Source: Coix lacryma-jobi var. lacryma-jobi (taxonomy: Eukaryota; Streptophyta; Magnoliopsida; Poales; Poaceae). From it: a DNA stretch of 64,000 nt. A program made the translations under genes and the position numbers. The DNA lies in contig CM019823.1 in assembly GCA_009763385.1 (NCBI GenBank), positions 28,611,668-28,675,667 on the forward strand. Direction: 5' to 3'. Under the pieces are notes generated by a model. The model saw only the letters and a program-made list of their open reading frames with translations. It had not been told where the DNA came from and ran no database searches. The number at the start of each line of letters is the position of its first letter. Position 1 is the stretch's first letter. Positions 44,730-57,200 of this stretch are shown one piece after another.

Positions 44730-45328
44730 GTCCATTCGGCTATGAAATCTGCTAAGGTCTGCGATTTGATAGCTGTTCTTCCCACGAAGGTTATGGTGTA
44801 GCTGTTCAGCTCGATTGCCCATTTTGCTATCCTGTCGACTTCCTCGTTGTTCTTGAATATGTTTTCGAGGGGGTATACTGAGGGCACTTGAATCTCGTAT
44901 GCCTGGAAATAGTGCTTTAGCTTTCGCGACGCCATGATCACGACATATGCTACCTTCTCGAGCTCTGAGTAATTTCGCTTGGGACCCTCGAGGGTTTCTG
45001 ACACATAGTAGATTGGGGCCTGCCTGGTTTTGCTGTTTTCATGCACCTCTTGGATTAACACCGCGCTGGTTGCATGGGGCGAAGCTGCCACATACAGCAG
45101 TAGCACGTCCCCTTTGCTAGGGTTGGTTAAGATTGTCAAGTTGTTGAGATACTTTTTCAGATCCTCGAAAGCTTTCTGCTGCCGAGGTCCCCAGTTGAAT
45201 GGAGCAGTGCTTCTCAGAGTTTCGAAGAAGGGTAAACCTCGCTCAGCTGATCTAGAGATGAATCTGCTTAGTGCTGCTAAGCGGCCTGACAAACGCTGAG
45301 CTGCTTTCTTTGTTGTCGGGGGTTCCAT
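44730..45328 (-). pseudogene. Native RNase H and connection region of copy B2
   Basis: Open for about 200 codons before the aRH domain: FNWGPRQQKAFEDLKKYL, LLLYVAASPHATSAVLI, NYSELEKVAYVVIMASRKLK. The first catalytic Asp normally in a Y-x-D-A-S motif reads Y-V-A-A-S, so the original RNase H site appears degenerate. The same change is seen in family A. Confidence 0.82.
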
Positions 45329-45376
45329 GTTGATGATGGCGTCAATTTTCTTGGGGTTGGCCTCAATTTCTCTTGC

Positions 45377-45738
45377 TTAGACGATGCAGCCAAGCAGTTT
45401 TCCTTCGCTTACCCCGAAAACACATTTTTCGGGGTTTAGTTTTAATCCGGCTGACCGAAGGTTGTTGAAAACTCTTGCCAAGTTTGAAATGTGGCTCTCT
45501 TTTTGTTCGCTTTGAACAATCAGATCATCGACGTAGGCGGAGATAGCACGTTCATCTTTGAAGACTTCAGACGTCATGCAGGCGAAGGTAAATCCTGCGT
45601 TTCTCAAACCCTCTGCCATTCTTCGAAAGCAAAAGGTGCCCGAAGGTGTGATGAAGCTTGTTTTTTCCTCATCTTCTTCATTCATCCAGATTTGATGATA
45701 CCTGGAGAAACAGTCGAGGAGAGAAAGCATTTGGCAAC
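45377..45738 (-). pseudogene. RT C-terminal half of copy B2
   Basis: This begins exactly at the A2 insertion: QMLSLLDCFSRYHQIWMNEE, FRRMAEGLRNAGFTFACM, the catalytic AYVDDLIVQS and LNPEKCVFGV. The N-terminal half is at 61431-61700. The two halves join without loss when A2 and one GCAAC are removed. Confidence 0.9.
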
Positions 45739-47128
45739 TGTCGGTGGTACAAAAAAGGGTACCCCCAATCAACGCAAACACCCGAACGCTCTATCTCCGT
45801 CTCGCCCGAGCCCTCCCAGCCAGGCCTCGGGCGAACGCTCTATCTCCGTCTCACCCGAGCCCTCCCAGCCAGGCCTCGGGCAACGCTCTATCTCCGTCTC
45901 ACCCGAGCCCTCCCAGCCAGGCCTCGGGCGAACGCTCTATCTCCGTCTCGCCCGAGCCCTCCCAGCCAGGCCTCGGGTGAACGCTCTTTCTTCGTCTCGC
46001 CCGAGCCCTCCCAGCCAGGCCTCGGGCGAACGCTCTATCTCCGTCTCGCCCGAGCCCTCCCAGCCAGGCCTCGGGCGAACGCTCTATCTCCGTCTCGCCC
46101 GAGCCCTCCCAGCCAGGCCTCGGGCGAACGCTCTTTCTCCGCCTCGCCCGAGCCCTCCGAGCAAGGCCTCGGGCGAGCACGATCGCTCTCCGTCTCGCCC
46201 GAGCCCTCCAGGCCCCGGGCGAGCGCGCCCCTACACCTCGAGCCTTAACGCACGGACCTCGAGCTGTACAGACAGCCGTACCAGCCCATACCACGCATTT
46301 AATGGCTTCACCTACTCCGGTCATGTCCACTAGTACACAGCATGTACCACAGTAACTCGGTGTAAAGGTCAAGTCTCGTTTTCACCACAAGCATGGGCAA
46401 AAGGGCACCAGTACAGCACTGTTCGGCCAAGCCATGCACTGTAACCCCTCGAGGCCGGCTACGCGCCCCTCGAGCCCTGCACTGTAACACCTCGAGGCCG
46501 GCTCCGCGCCCCTCGAGCCCCCGTGGCACCACCTCGAGGACCGGCTCCGCGCCCTTCGAGCCCTAACTACTTTCATGCTATTGGAGGACAGGTACCCCAA
46601 GGCCCGGAGGGACCCCGCCACGTCCTGTACATTCCGGGATGGGTGCTGTACGGCTCCCACCTTGCCGCGCCACCACGTCCGCGCCCGGGATGGAGGCCAC
46701 GCTTCAAGGACACCTCAACAGCAACGCCCATGTCGGCTACAATGTCTTCGACAAGACAGGATTCCTACCCTGCTTCGTATTGGGCGTCGTACGCCCCGAC
46801 ACTTGTAAAACCCCTGTGTAACCCTGGCCTCCCCTTGCCCTATAAAAGGGGACGCCAGGGCCCTCATTCGGAGGTGGACAAACACGTTAGAGCGCCTTAC
46901 ACCCATACACTTAAGTCCGGACCCCGGTCCATGCTCACTGAGCTTGTATTCTCCCCTGTACAAGCACTTAGGTGCAAGTAATACAAGAACATCCCCCCCG
47001 CTGGACGTAGGGCCTTCTTTGCCCGAACCAGGATAAATCCTTGTGTCCTCTTGCATCACCATCGAGGAAGAGAAGCACGCGATCATATCACTCGTTGGTG
47101 TGATACCCCCGGGTACGAAACACCGACA
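45739..47128 (+). repeat. 5' LTR of copy A2, 1390 bp
   Basis: It starts TGTCGGTGGTACAAAAAAGG and ends TACGAAACACCGACA. The 49-bp array is at 45784-46216, the 43-bp array at 46431-46560 and the TATA box at 46841-46847. Confidence 0.96.
46841..46847 (+). promoter_or_regulatory. TATA box of A2 5' LTR
   Basis: CCCTATAAAAGGGGACG is the core promoter for the genomic transcript. It is conserved in all three family A LTRs in the window. Confidence 0.75.
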
Positions 47129-47130
47129 GT

Positions 47131-47148
47131 TGGCGCGCCAGGTAGGGG
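47131..47148 (+). other. Primer binding site, copy A2
   Basis: TGGCGCGCCAGGTAGGGG begins two bases after the LTR and is identical to that of A1. Confidence 0.82.
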
Positions 47149-47186
47149 ACTTCGCGTGTCCGAGCCGATTTCTCGTTGATTCCTGG

Positions 47187-49670
47187 ATGGCTTCTTCCCC
47201 TCTTCCGTTCTCGGCTGGTGCCGTCGTCTGGTTCGGGAGCCTCGAGTTCCTAGCCACAGGCAACGGCAACGAGCTGACTCTGCTCTCCACGGAGGGCCCG
47301 AGCGGAGGGCGTGTCACGCCACCCCGCGCGGGGGGCGTGACGCGTCGCCCGCACCACCACGCGTCGCCACATCGCGAGCGGCGCCGTCGTCACCGTCGTC
47401 GCCGGGCGCAGGCGGTGCCCGCGGCAAACACCCACACCCCCGTAGCCGGTGCAGGGTCCCCGAGGGGAAACCAGCCCGGCGCGCGGCCGGAGACCTCCAG
47501 GGCGCACCCGCGCCCGCCTAGCGACTTCGCATTCATCATGCGTACGGACCAGGAACCAGGCCAGAGGCCTCCGAGCCGTGCGCCGTCGACGCCACTCAGC
47601 CTCCTCCTGCACGGGTCGCGCCGCGCTCGACGCCAGCGGTTCCCGGTCAGCCTCGACAGCTCTGCGGCTGTATACGCCCACCACCTCGACGAGCGCCATC
47701 AGGACCGGACGGTGGCGGACCAGGGGCAGCGTTCGGGCGCGCTGCTGCAGGCCATGGCCAACCTGGAGATCGTCCACCCCGCGTGCGTCGACCGCGACTT
47801 CTCGCGAGCCTTCGAGCCACCTCGGCGAGCCACCGTCGGAGAATGGTACCGCGAGCTGCGGTCCCAGCATCGGCCAAGGCGGCGTGCCGTCAACAGCTCC
47901 GACTCCGACGAATACGACTACCACGACCCCGACCTCTGGGATCCCACCAGGGAGTGCTTCCAACTCGAGGGAGTCGTATACGATACCAAGGACGAAGGCG
48001 ACGACGACAGGCCGATGCTCGACCTAGAGGGACCTAGCGACGTGGCCGCGGCAGGCGGATCACGCGTACAGGGAAGGGACGAACCTCCAGCACCGGCTGT
48101 ATCGCCTCAGCACGACGACGGCCGGGCCTCGCAACTCGCACAAGTGCAAGAGGCAATCACCAAAGCCGAGGAAGAACGACGACACCTGCTGCAGCTCCGG
48201 CAAACCCTGATGCAGGAACCATCCCAGCCCCGAGGAGCCGGAGCTCGAGGCCGGGCTCGAGAGGTCCACCGGCGGATCCTCGAGGACGGGGCACCAGCAC
48301 GCCCTGAGGTATGTTTCCCGCGAGCCGGGCAGAACGTGGTGGCGGCGGCTATGATGCTCTGTGACCTGCCCGCCGTCTCCAACCCCGACGCTAGGCGCAT
48401 GCTCGGAGAAATGAAAAACCTCCTCGAGACCGCCGCTGTACAGCAGGCCGAGAGCTCGGCGTCACGCCGACGCGGAGCAGCCTCGGGGAGACCGGCGGAC
48501 ACGCCCCGCGACGCTCGCGAGGCATCCGTCAACCAGCCGGACGCCTCTCGAGCTAGGCCAGTCCGCGAACGGAACGTCGACAACCGGCCACCTCGAGACC
48601 CCGACGACGCCCGCAACGACATCAACCGACGGCGCAAGAACAAGGGGGCCCAAGAGCGTGGCTATAGCGCCCATCGAGGGGGGCGCTACGACAGCGACGA
48701 GGACCGGCAGGTCCTCGAGCCTCCGGGCCCCTGAGTCTTCAGCCGGGCCATCCGCAGCTCAACCCTCCCCGACCGCTTCCGACCGCCGACCAACATCGTG
48801 AAGTATGACGGGGACGTCGAGCCCAAGCTCTGGCTCTCGGACTTCCGCCTTGGCTGCCAACTGGGCGGAGCGAAGAACGACGACCGCGTGATCATACGTC
48901 AACTCCCACTTTACCTCTCGGACACCGCCCGCCGGTGGCTCGAGGGGCTCCCGCCGGATCGGATCCATGACTGGGCTGACCTAGTCAGGGTCTTCGACGG
49001 GAATTTCGAGGGGACCTGCGTGCGTCCCGGCAACCCCTGGGACCTACGGCGTTGCAGGCAGGCGGCGGACGAGCCCCTCCGTGACTTTGCTCGACGGTTC
49101 TCGAAACAGCGTCTCGAGCTCCCCCACGTGCCTGACGAGGACGTCATCTTAGCGTTCCTCGCGGCAACGACATGCCAAGAGCTTGTTCATGAGCTAGTAT
49201 GCTCCCTTCCCGGGACGTCGAGTGACCTAGGATCGCGTCACCAGCTTTGCTTCGGGCGACGAAGCAGTGGGGGCCTTCTTTGGCCGTTCCACGGACAAAG
49301 GCAAGGCGGTGATCGCGCCGGAGGGCTCCAACAAGGGCAACGACGCCAAGAACGACAACAATGACGGCAACAAAAGGAAGAAAAACAAACGCAAGGGCCA
49401 GAAGGCGAAGCGTGGCGCCGATGACGACGACGACAAAGAGGTGCTCGCGGGCGCCCTCGAGCCTAAGAAGCCCCGAGGCCCCCCTGACGGGGCTGTTTTC
49501 GACCAGATGCTCGAGGATCCCTGCACCTACCACAGGGGCCCCGTAAACCACAAGTTGAAAGACTGCCGACTGTTGAAGGGCTACTACTCCAAGCTCGGCG
49601 ATAAGAGAAGGACGCGCCTAAGGGAAAGGATACCGATCGACGCGGCGGCAGGAACGCAGATGGCGACTTC
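47187..49670 (+). pseudogene. gag of copy A2
   Basis: It is open from Met at 47187 (MASSPLPF) to a TGA near 48734, after a Gln/Glu/Arg-rich coiled segment. It then continues in shifted frames with the Retrotrans_gag core (KLWLSDFRLGCQL at about 48830 to CQELVHEL at 49180), the basic KKNKRKGQKAKRG and acidic DDDDKE tail, and the CTYHRGPVNHKLKDC segment near 49530. N-terminal residues 1-510 are better preserved than in A1. Confidence 0.85.
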
Positions 49671-49679
49671 CCCCGTGCG

Positions 49680-50400
49680 CGACTGCTACATGATCTACGG
49701 GGGCCGACCGTCGGGCTCTCAGCTCGAGAAAGAAAGAAGGAGCGCCGGGAAATCTTTTCGCTTGGCCACGACGCCCCCCCGGTATCTTGACTGGTCCGAT
49801 GCGCCAATCACGTTCGACCGTGACGACCATCCGGACCGTGTCATAAACCCGGGGGCTTACCCCCTCGTCGTCGACCCCATCATAATCGACGTTCGGTTCT
49901 CCAAGGTGTTGATGGATGGGGGCTCGAGCCTCAACATCATATACCTCGAGACCCCGACCTCCTGGGGATTTCAGAGGGACAGCTCCGACCCAGCGTCGGG
50001 GGTTCCACGGAGTAGTACCAGGAAAGAAGGCCCACCCCCTCGGGCGCATCGACCTGCCGGTTTGCTTCGGCACGCCGGCAAACTTCCGTCAGGAAACGCT
50101 CACCTTCGAGGTGGTCGGCTTCCAAGGGACCTACCACGCCATCATCGGCCGGCCAGGCTACGCCAAGTTCATGGCGATTCCTAACTACACGTACTTGAAG
50201 CTCAACAAGATGCCGGGCCAAAAGGGGTCATCACCGTTGACACCTCCTACGAGCGCGCATACCACTGCGACGTGGAGTGCGTCGAGAGGGGGGAGGCCAA
50301 ACGTCCACCTCGACTCGCTCGAGGCCTGGCAGCTCTGGCCACCGAGGGGGCCCCAGAAGCAAGCGGTAACGCCGGCACTTCGAACCGGCTGAGCACACCA
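49680..50400 (+). pseudogene. Protease region of copy A2
   Basis: The active-site motif VLMDGGSSLNI lies at about 49906-49936 in one frame. The second half (NFRQETLTFEVVGFQG, IIGRPGYAKF) is in another, so a frameshift near 49960 breaks it. Confidence 0.82.
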
Positions 50401-50469
50401 AGCAATACCCGTCGACCCGACCTCGGCCAATGGCAAGACGCTGACCATCAGTACCAGCCTCGAGCCCAA

Positions 50470-51270
50470 AAGGAAGCAGTGCTCGTCGACTTTCTCCGCG
50501 CGAACATCGACATGTTTGCGGAACCCTCGGACATGCCGGGCATACCGAGGGAAGTCGCCGAGCACGCCTTGGAGATCCAGGGGGCCCAGACCGGTGAAAA
50601 ACGCCTGCGCGCTTCGACGAGGAGGAAAAGCGCAGGATCATCGGCGAGGAGGTGCACAAGCTTTTGGCGGCCGGATTCATCAAGGAGGTATTTCACCCAG
50701 AGTGCTAGCTAACCCTGTACTAGTAGGAAAAAAAGAATGGAAAAATGCGGATGTGTGTAGATACCACTAGTCTGAATAAAGCATGTCCAAAAGTTCCATT
50801 TCCTTTACCTAGAATTGACCAGATCGTCGATTCCACTGCTGGGTGCGAAGTGCTTTCGTTTCTTGATGCGTATTCCGGCTACCACCAAATTAGGATGAGA
50901 AAATCCGATGAACTCGCAACCTCTTTTATCACGCCATTTGTATGTATTGCTATGTTACGATGCCCTTCGGCCTGCGAAACGCCGGGGCAACGTACCAGCG
51001 ATGTATGCAGCACATCTTTGGCGAGCACATAGGCAAGACCGTCGAGGCCTACGTCGATGACATCGTGGTTAAAACTAAAAAGTCGGGAACCTCATCAGCG
51101 ACCTCGAGACCACGTTCGAGTGCCTCCGGGCCAAGAATGTGAAGCTCAACCCCGAGAAGTGTGTCTTTGGTGTGCCTCGAGGCATGCTACTTGGCTACAT
51201 CGTCTCACAACGGGGGATCGAGGCAAACCCTGAAAAAATCTCAGCAGTCACGAGGATGGGCCCGATTCGT
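50470..51270 (+). pseudogene. Reverse transcriptase of copy A2
   Basis: ANIDMFAEPSDMPGIPREV starts the domain. Then come FPLPRIDQI, SFLDAYSGYHQIRM and an intact catalytic YVDD at 51050-51061. At least three frame changes occur, including one before the GMYCYVTMPFGLRNAG segment and one before LNPEKCVFG. Confidence 0.85.
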
Positions 51271-51299
51271 GACCTCAAGGTGTGCAGAAAGTGACAGGC

Positions 51300-51890
51300 T
51301 GCCTAGCCGCTCTCAGCAGATTCATCTCGAGGCGGGGAAAAAGCACTACCCCTCTACCGCCTGCTAAAAAAGACGGAACACTTTGCGTGGACCGCCGAAG
51401 CCGAGGAGGCCTTAACCAAGTTGAAGGGGTTGCTGACTTCTGCACCAATTCTCGTGCCCCCGCGACCAGCCGAAGGTGGCGATTCCCCCGAGCCCCTCCT
51501 CCTCTATGTGGCCGCAACCACTCAGGTGGTTAGCGCGGTCATAGCCGTCGAGAGGCACGAGGAGGGTCATGCATTGCCGGTCCAACGACCGGTATACTTC
51601 ACCAGTGAGGTACTCTCCGAGGCCAAGGTCCGGTATCCGCACATCCAGAAGCTGCTCTACGGCATCATCGTCACAAGGCGCAAGCTCCAGCACTACTTCC
51701 TCGCTCATCCCGTGACGGTGGTGTCGTCCTTCCCCCTCGGAGAGATCGTCAACAATCGGGAGGCCACGGGGCGCATCGCCAAGTGGTCCGCCGAACTAAT
51801 GGGGGAGACCATCACCTATGCCCCGCGAAAGGCCATCAAGTCGCAAGCGTTGGCGGACTTCGTTGCTGAATGGACCGACACTCAGCTCCC
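51300..51890 (+). pseudogene. Native RNase H of copy A2
   Basis: LLLYVAATTQVVSAVIAVER, VRYPHIQKLLYGIIVTRRKL and RKAIKSQALADFVAEW are present. As in family B, the expected first Asp is Ala. This region and the next one are completely missing from A1. Confidence 0.83.
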
Positions 51891-52310
51891 CGCCGGCACA
51901 GATTCAAGCCGAGCTCTGGACCATGTACTTCGATGGATCCCTCACGAAGACGGGGGCAGGCGCAGGCCTGCTCTTCATCTCACCCCTCGGAGTACACATG
52001 CGCTACCTGCTACGCTTGCACTTCCCCGCCTCCAACAACGTCGCCGAGTACGAGGCCCTCGTCAATGGGCTGCGCATCGCCCTCGAGCTCGGGGTCCGAC
52101 GCCTCGACGCCCGAGGAGACTCGCAGCTCGTCATCAACCAGGTTATGAAGGCTTCAAGCTGCATCGATCCCAAGATGGAGGCATACTGCGGGGAGGTGCG
52201 CAAGCTGGAAGATAAGTTTTACGGCCTCGAGCTCAACCACATAGCTCGAAAGTACAACGAGGCCGCAGACGAGCTGGCAAAGTTGGCGTCCACGCGCGGC
52301 ACGGTACCGC
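51890..52310 (+). pseudogene. Archaeal-type RNase H (aRH) of copy A2
   Basis: AELWTMYFDGSLTKTGAGAG (Asp codon near 51932), NNVAEYEALVNGL and RGDSQLVINQ give the Asp-Glu-Asp catalytic series. KYNEAADELAKLAS closes the domain. It is open across the aRH but in a different frame from the native RNase H. Confidence 0.87.
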
Positions 52311-52479
52311 CAGACGTCTTCTCGAGGGACGTCTTCGAGCCATCCGTCGAAATCGACCCGGGGGCTGGCCCCTCGACGCCACCCCTCGAGCAAGACACGG
52401 GGGCTCGACTCTCAACGCCACCCCTCGAGAAGGACCCCTCGACGTCCGCGGAGGCGATGCAGGTCGACGCACACGCCTC

Positions 52480-53737
52480 TTCTTCATCACGGCCCCTCGA
52501 CTGGCGGACGCCCTACCTCGACTACCTGACGCAAGGCGAGCTACCAGAAGACAAGACGGAGGCCCGACGCATCGCTCGGAGGGCCAAGACCTACGTCATC
52601 TACGGCGACGAACGGGAGCTATACCGACGAAGTCCGACTGGGATCCTTCAACGCTGCATCCCACTCGAGGAAGGGGCGCAAGCTCCTCGACGATATGCAC
52701 TCGGGGGCTTGCGGCCACCACGCAGCGCCGAGGGCCCTGGTTGGGAACGCCTTCCGTCAAGGCTTCTATTGGCCGACCGCCATTGGGGACGCCAAGCGTT
52801 TGGTCCAAGCGTGCCATGGGTGTCAATTCTACGCCAAGCAAACGCACCAGCCCGCACACGCCCTGCAGATGATCCCAATCACTTGGCCATTTGCCGTTTG
52901 GGGGCTCGACCTGTGGGTCCCCTCAAAAGGACAAGTGGAGGGTACACACACATGCTCGTGGCCGTCGACAAGTTCACCAAGTGGATCGAGGCTAAGCCGA
53001 TAGGAGACCCCACCTCCGAGAGGGCTGTCGAGTTCATCGCCAACATCATGTACCGGTTCGGGTGCCTAATGTCATCATCACCGACAATGGCACCCAATTC
53101 ACGGGCAAAAAGTTCACCAACTTCTGCGATGACAACAACATTCGCGTAACCTGGGCCTCGGTCGCATACCCCAATGCAACGGGCAGGTCGAGCGCGCCAA
53201 CGGCATGATACTCCATGGGCTGAAGCCGAGGCTGTTCAAGACCTCAAGAATTTCGGAAAGGGGTGGGCTACAGAACTCCCCTCGGTGCTGTGGGGCCTCA
53301 GGACTACGCCGAGTCGAGCCACGGGTTCACTCCGTTTTCCTAACCTACGGCGCCGAGGCCGTCTTACCTACGGACCTCGAGTACGGCTCACCTCGACTTC
53401 GAGCCTACAACGAGCAAACCAGCGACGAAAGGCTCGCCAACGCCAAGGACCAGCTCGAGGAGGCCCGAGACGTGGCGCTCATCAACTCTGCACGCTACCA
53501 GCAACACTTCGATGCTACCACGACAAGCACGTGCGCAAAAGGGACCTAGCGGTGGGGGACCTCGTGCTTCGACGGCTGCAAGATAATCGAGGGCGCCATA
53601 AGCTCACCCCTCCGTGGGAAGGCCCATACACCGTGGCCGAAGTGCTCAAGCCAGGAACATACAAGCTCTACGACGACCAAGGCAGGATCCTGGCGAACGC
53701 GTGGAACATATCTCAGCTACGTCGCTTCTACCCTTAA
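52480..53737 (+). pseudogene. Integrase of copy A2
   Basis: The zinc finger (GACGHHAAPRALVGNAF, CHGCQFYAKQ), the core around 52900-53110 with the TDNGTQF second Asp split over a frameshift, the VERANG Glu segment, and the C-terminal GDLVLRRLQ and NISQLRRFYP are present. The stop is TAA at 53735-53737. Several single-base deletions alternate the frame. Confidence 0.87.
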
Positions 53738-53842
53738 AGGCCTCGAGGCCTTGTTCATTTTATCACTTGTACAAACATGTCAAAATGAATGAACAAACTC
53801 GTGCATTGTCGTTCATGTTGCTTCGCATCTTAAGGTAGCCTC

Positions 53843-53863
53843 GACCCTGCTTTGCTCAGGGTC
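53843..53863 (+). other. Stem-loop 3' of pol (copy A2)
   Basis: GACCCTG, a 7-base loop and CAGGGTC lie about 105 bases after the stop, followed by a G7/C12 run (53884-53905). It is the same as 75-95 in A1. Confidence 0.55.
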
Positions 53864-54250
53864 AAGCCTCCCTCGGGGGCTGACGGGGGGGCCTCCCCCC
53901 CCCCCAGACTCCGGAAAAAATGCGCGTTTTCTTTTCAAAAAATTTGACCCTCGTCTCGACTCGCGCCTCGAGTGAACTAGCGACGTCTAAATCCTAAAGT
54001 ACCTCGAGCCTCCAAGGTCGGGGGGCGTCGACGTAGACGGCCACCTACGCCCCCGGGCTACGGTGCCCTACCTACGCCTCCCCTCGAGGGGCTCGCGACG
54101 TATCGAAGGAACACAGACTAAGTTAGCAGAAACTCGAGCTTGCGACAAAGAGAAGTGGTCAAACGCATTTGAAAGAAAACAACCCCTTTAAACAAACAAG
54201 TCATATATACATTCGGGTCTCGACGTACCCTCATTCACGTCATAAAATTC

Positions 54251-57200
54251 TTACAAGGGCCTCGGCGCCCAATTTGGCGCGCAGGCCCTAGTCTTCGTCG
54301 GTGCGGTACTCCTCCCGAGGTCCTCCGCGGCGGGCTCAACCTCGACGCCCGAGCTCGAAGGAGGAGGGCTCCCGACACCGCTGCTGGCGTCAGGAGGCAG
54401 CACGTCCTCCTCGAAGATCTTCGCGAGCGACGTCCCCGGCCTCTCCATCTTCTCCAAAATTTTGTCGACACGGCGGTTGTTCCACTCCTCATCCTTCCCC
54501 TCGATCTCGATGAAGCCATTCGCGACAACGTGGACCGGGAAGCGGAAACCGGAGCGAACGACCGCGAGTGTCTGCTTGACGCCGTGATGGAGAGCTTGCC
54601 GGACACGGTCCCGCGCGGCTGCGTCGAAGAAGCACAAGGCGTCGACCAAGGCATCGCCCGAGCCACTGCACCTTCTGCCGCGGTCACAGGAGGAGCACCC
54701 ACATGGGGCCGAGCCGGTCGAGAGAGGTGCGAGCCCGCTCCGCCACCATCGTCTCGTCTTGGAGTTGGTCCAAGAGAGCCTCATTCGTCCCACGGAGCTC
54801 CTCGACCGTCTTCTCGACCCCTGCGCAACAAACGAGGAAGAGTGAGACTGCGACGTAGGAAAACTTCGAGACCCGAACAAGGACAAGGTGTAAGCCTCAC
54901 CATCGCAATGTCGACCCAGTGCGGCGAGGTCGCTGGTAAGGCCCTCAGCGCGCTGCTCGAGCCTGCGCTTCTCGGTCAGCATGAGAGAGCCTCTCGGACT
55001 TAAGCTCCTCGATCAGCCTGCCCTCCGCCAGGGCCAGATCCTTTCGGATCACCTCCTGCCGCGCCGCCCCCTCGGCAGCTCGGGCGGTGGCGGCACCACT
55101 CTTGGCGTCTTCGGCCTCTTTTCTTGCCGCCTCCGCTGCGGTTCGGGCGGGTGGCGGGCCTCGCTTCGGGCGTCAGCGGCTCCTGCTTCGCCGCCTCGGC
55201 TTCAGCCCGGGCGGAGGCGGCCTCGCTTCGCGCGTCCGCGGCCTCCTTCCTCGACGCCTCGAGAGCGGCGGTGGCCTCCTCCTTGGATCGGGCGACCTCA
55301 CCTCGAGCCGCCCGGACCTCCGCCTCCGCCTCGTTGAGCCGGCTCGCCATTTGGGCGTTCCGGCTCAGCTCCGCGCGGAGATCTTGAAGCTCCGCCTCAG
55401 CCCGCGCGAGGGCGGCTGACACCTGCGCGGACCGGCCCGCCTCCTCGGAGCAGGACCGCTCCGCCTCCGCCATAAGCTCGGCCACCTCCCGGAAGATGGC
55501 ACCGCGCCTCGCGCGGGGCCCCGCTGGACGGTTGGCTCGACGGAGACCATGGCGAGGACGGGCTCGGCGCATCGGGAAACGGCCATCCTGCCGTCAAGCT
55601 CGATGTCGGGCAGATCCTTCTCCGCCCGAGCTGCCCGACGCCTGACGGCACGAGCCCGGCTCTTCCCTGGCCGGGCCCTCCGGCGCCTTGTCGGCGCTAG
55701 CCGGCGCCTCGGGCGCCTCCACCATCATCGAGCCCGCGGCGAGGAGCGGCCCTGCTCCAGCTCGTTCAGGAGGTCCTCCACCGTCGGCTCCTCCTCTGCC
55801 AACTCCTCTCCCCCCTTTCCCTCCGCCGCAGACCGGCTCGTGTCGGTCGGGGCCTCGAGGGGCGCAGTCTCCTCAGCCCCAGACACCGGCGGGGCCGTGC
55901 TCGCCCCAGGCGCTTCCCCGGAACAGCCGTCGTGGTGAGGGGAAGGGTGGCGCTCCCAGCTGGCACCATCGCGGGAGGAGGAGGAGGGGGAGGAGGCAGC
56001 GCTTCGGCGGATATGGTGGTGGCGGGCTCGATGCCATGAGCTGAGGCCCCTGCAATACGAGATGACGGCGATATCAGAACCAGGAAGAGTACCTCGACCC
56101 CTGTGGTCGATGGCGACGGCCTCACCAAAATTCGCGACGATCATCTGGCCTCCTCGAGCCATGGCAGCTCGGGCCTTCTTCAGCCAAGCGGCTTCTCTAG
56201 CGGAGGAAGGTGCCATACCTCGAGGTGCCTGTGCCTCGACGGGGCTCGAGGTCTTGGCCCGCTTGGACGAAGCGAGGTCCACCTCCTGGTAGGAGCGCTT
56301 CCCCTGAGAAAACGGAGATAGCACGCGTCATCAAAAGCAAAGAGGTGAAGCCTCACTACCGACGAGACCCAAGGAAACTACTCACCCGAAGCGGCGGCTG
56401 GGCTTCTTCCCGGAATCGCCGGACCCACTCGGGGCTTCGAGCCCACCCCACGGCTCGAGCCCTGTGCCTGGGCCGTCTCCGCAGGGCTGGGATGGGGGGA
56501 GGGCTCCCGACGCCTCCCATGGCTCGACCTCGAGGGAGAGCCCTCCTTCCGCCCCACATCGCGGGAGGGCGACCGTACCTCCCTCGTGCTGACGTCGTGG
56601 CGCCCGCCCGGCGCGGGCTCCGGGACCTGCTCCGGCGCTCGCGCTGGTGGTCGCGCCTCCCGCGTCCGCTTCCGTGTCCCGGCGGCGGTGCGGCGATGGA
56701 CTCCGGGGACGCTCACGCCCCTGGTCACGAGACGCACGGGGGCTCCCTTCCCGACGCTCGTGATGGCGCGGGCTCGACGCCTCTTCCTGGCGCCCGCTCC
56801 TCCGCGGGCTCGACGGCGCCCTTGACGGCTCGCGGGGGTCGGGCCCGAAACCCTTCTCGACCTGTCGACCGCTTCTCGAAGCCCGACCCCTCTCGAGACC
56901 CCCCGTCTGGGCTGACGCGGGGGCGGCCTCCGTTGGCGCTGTGGCGGAGGCGCTCCGGGTCCGGGGCTTCCTTACGACCAGGGGCACATCCGGCGCGGAG
57001 CTCGACGGACCTCGGGCCCCCGACGAGGCAGGGATCGGCGCCGCCTTCCGCGGCTGCGTCCCGCGCGACCCTTTTGTCGGTGGGACCTCCAGTGTACCCT
57101 CCTGCACAGAGGAGCGGTCAGCCCTGTCATCGACGAGCCCCGCGCGCATCAAGCGCGCATCCATCCCTCGTCGTCGCCCTCCTCCTCATCACCACTCTCC

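Noticed and set aside
45491..46333. Long open frames rich in Arg, Ser and Pro over the LTR arrays (also 6608-7273, 59760-60670)
   Set aside because: They are translations of the 49-bp GC-rich LTR repeat and exist on both strands and in several frames; the same peptide repeats with each unit.
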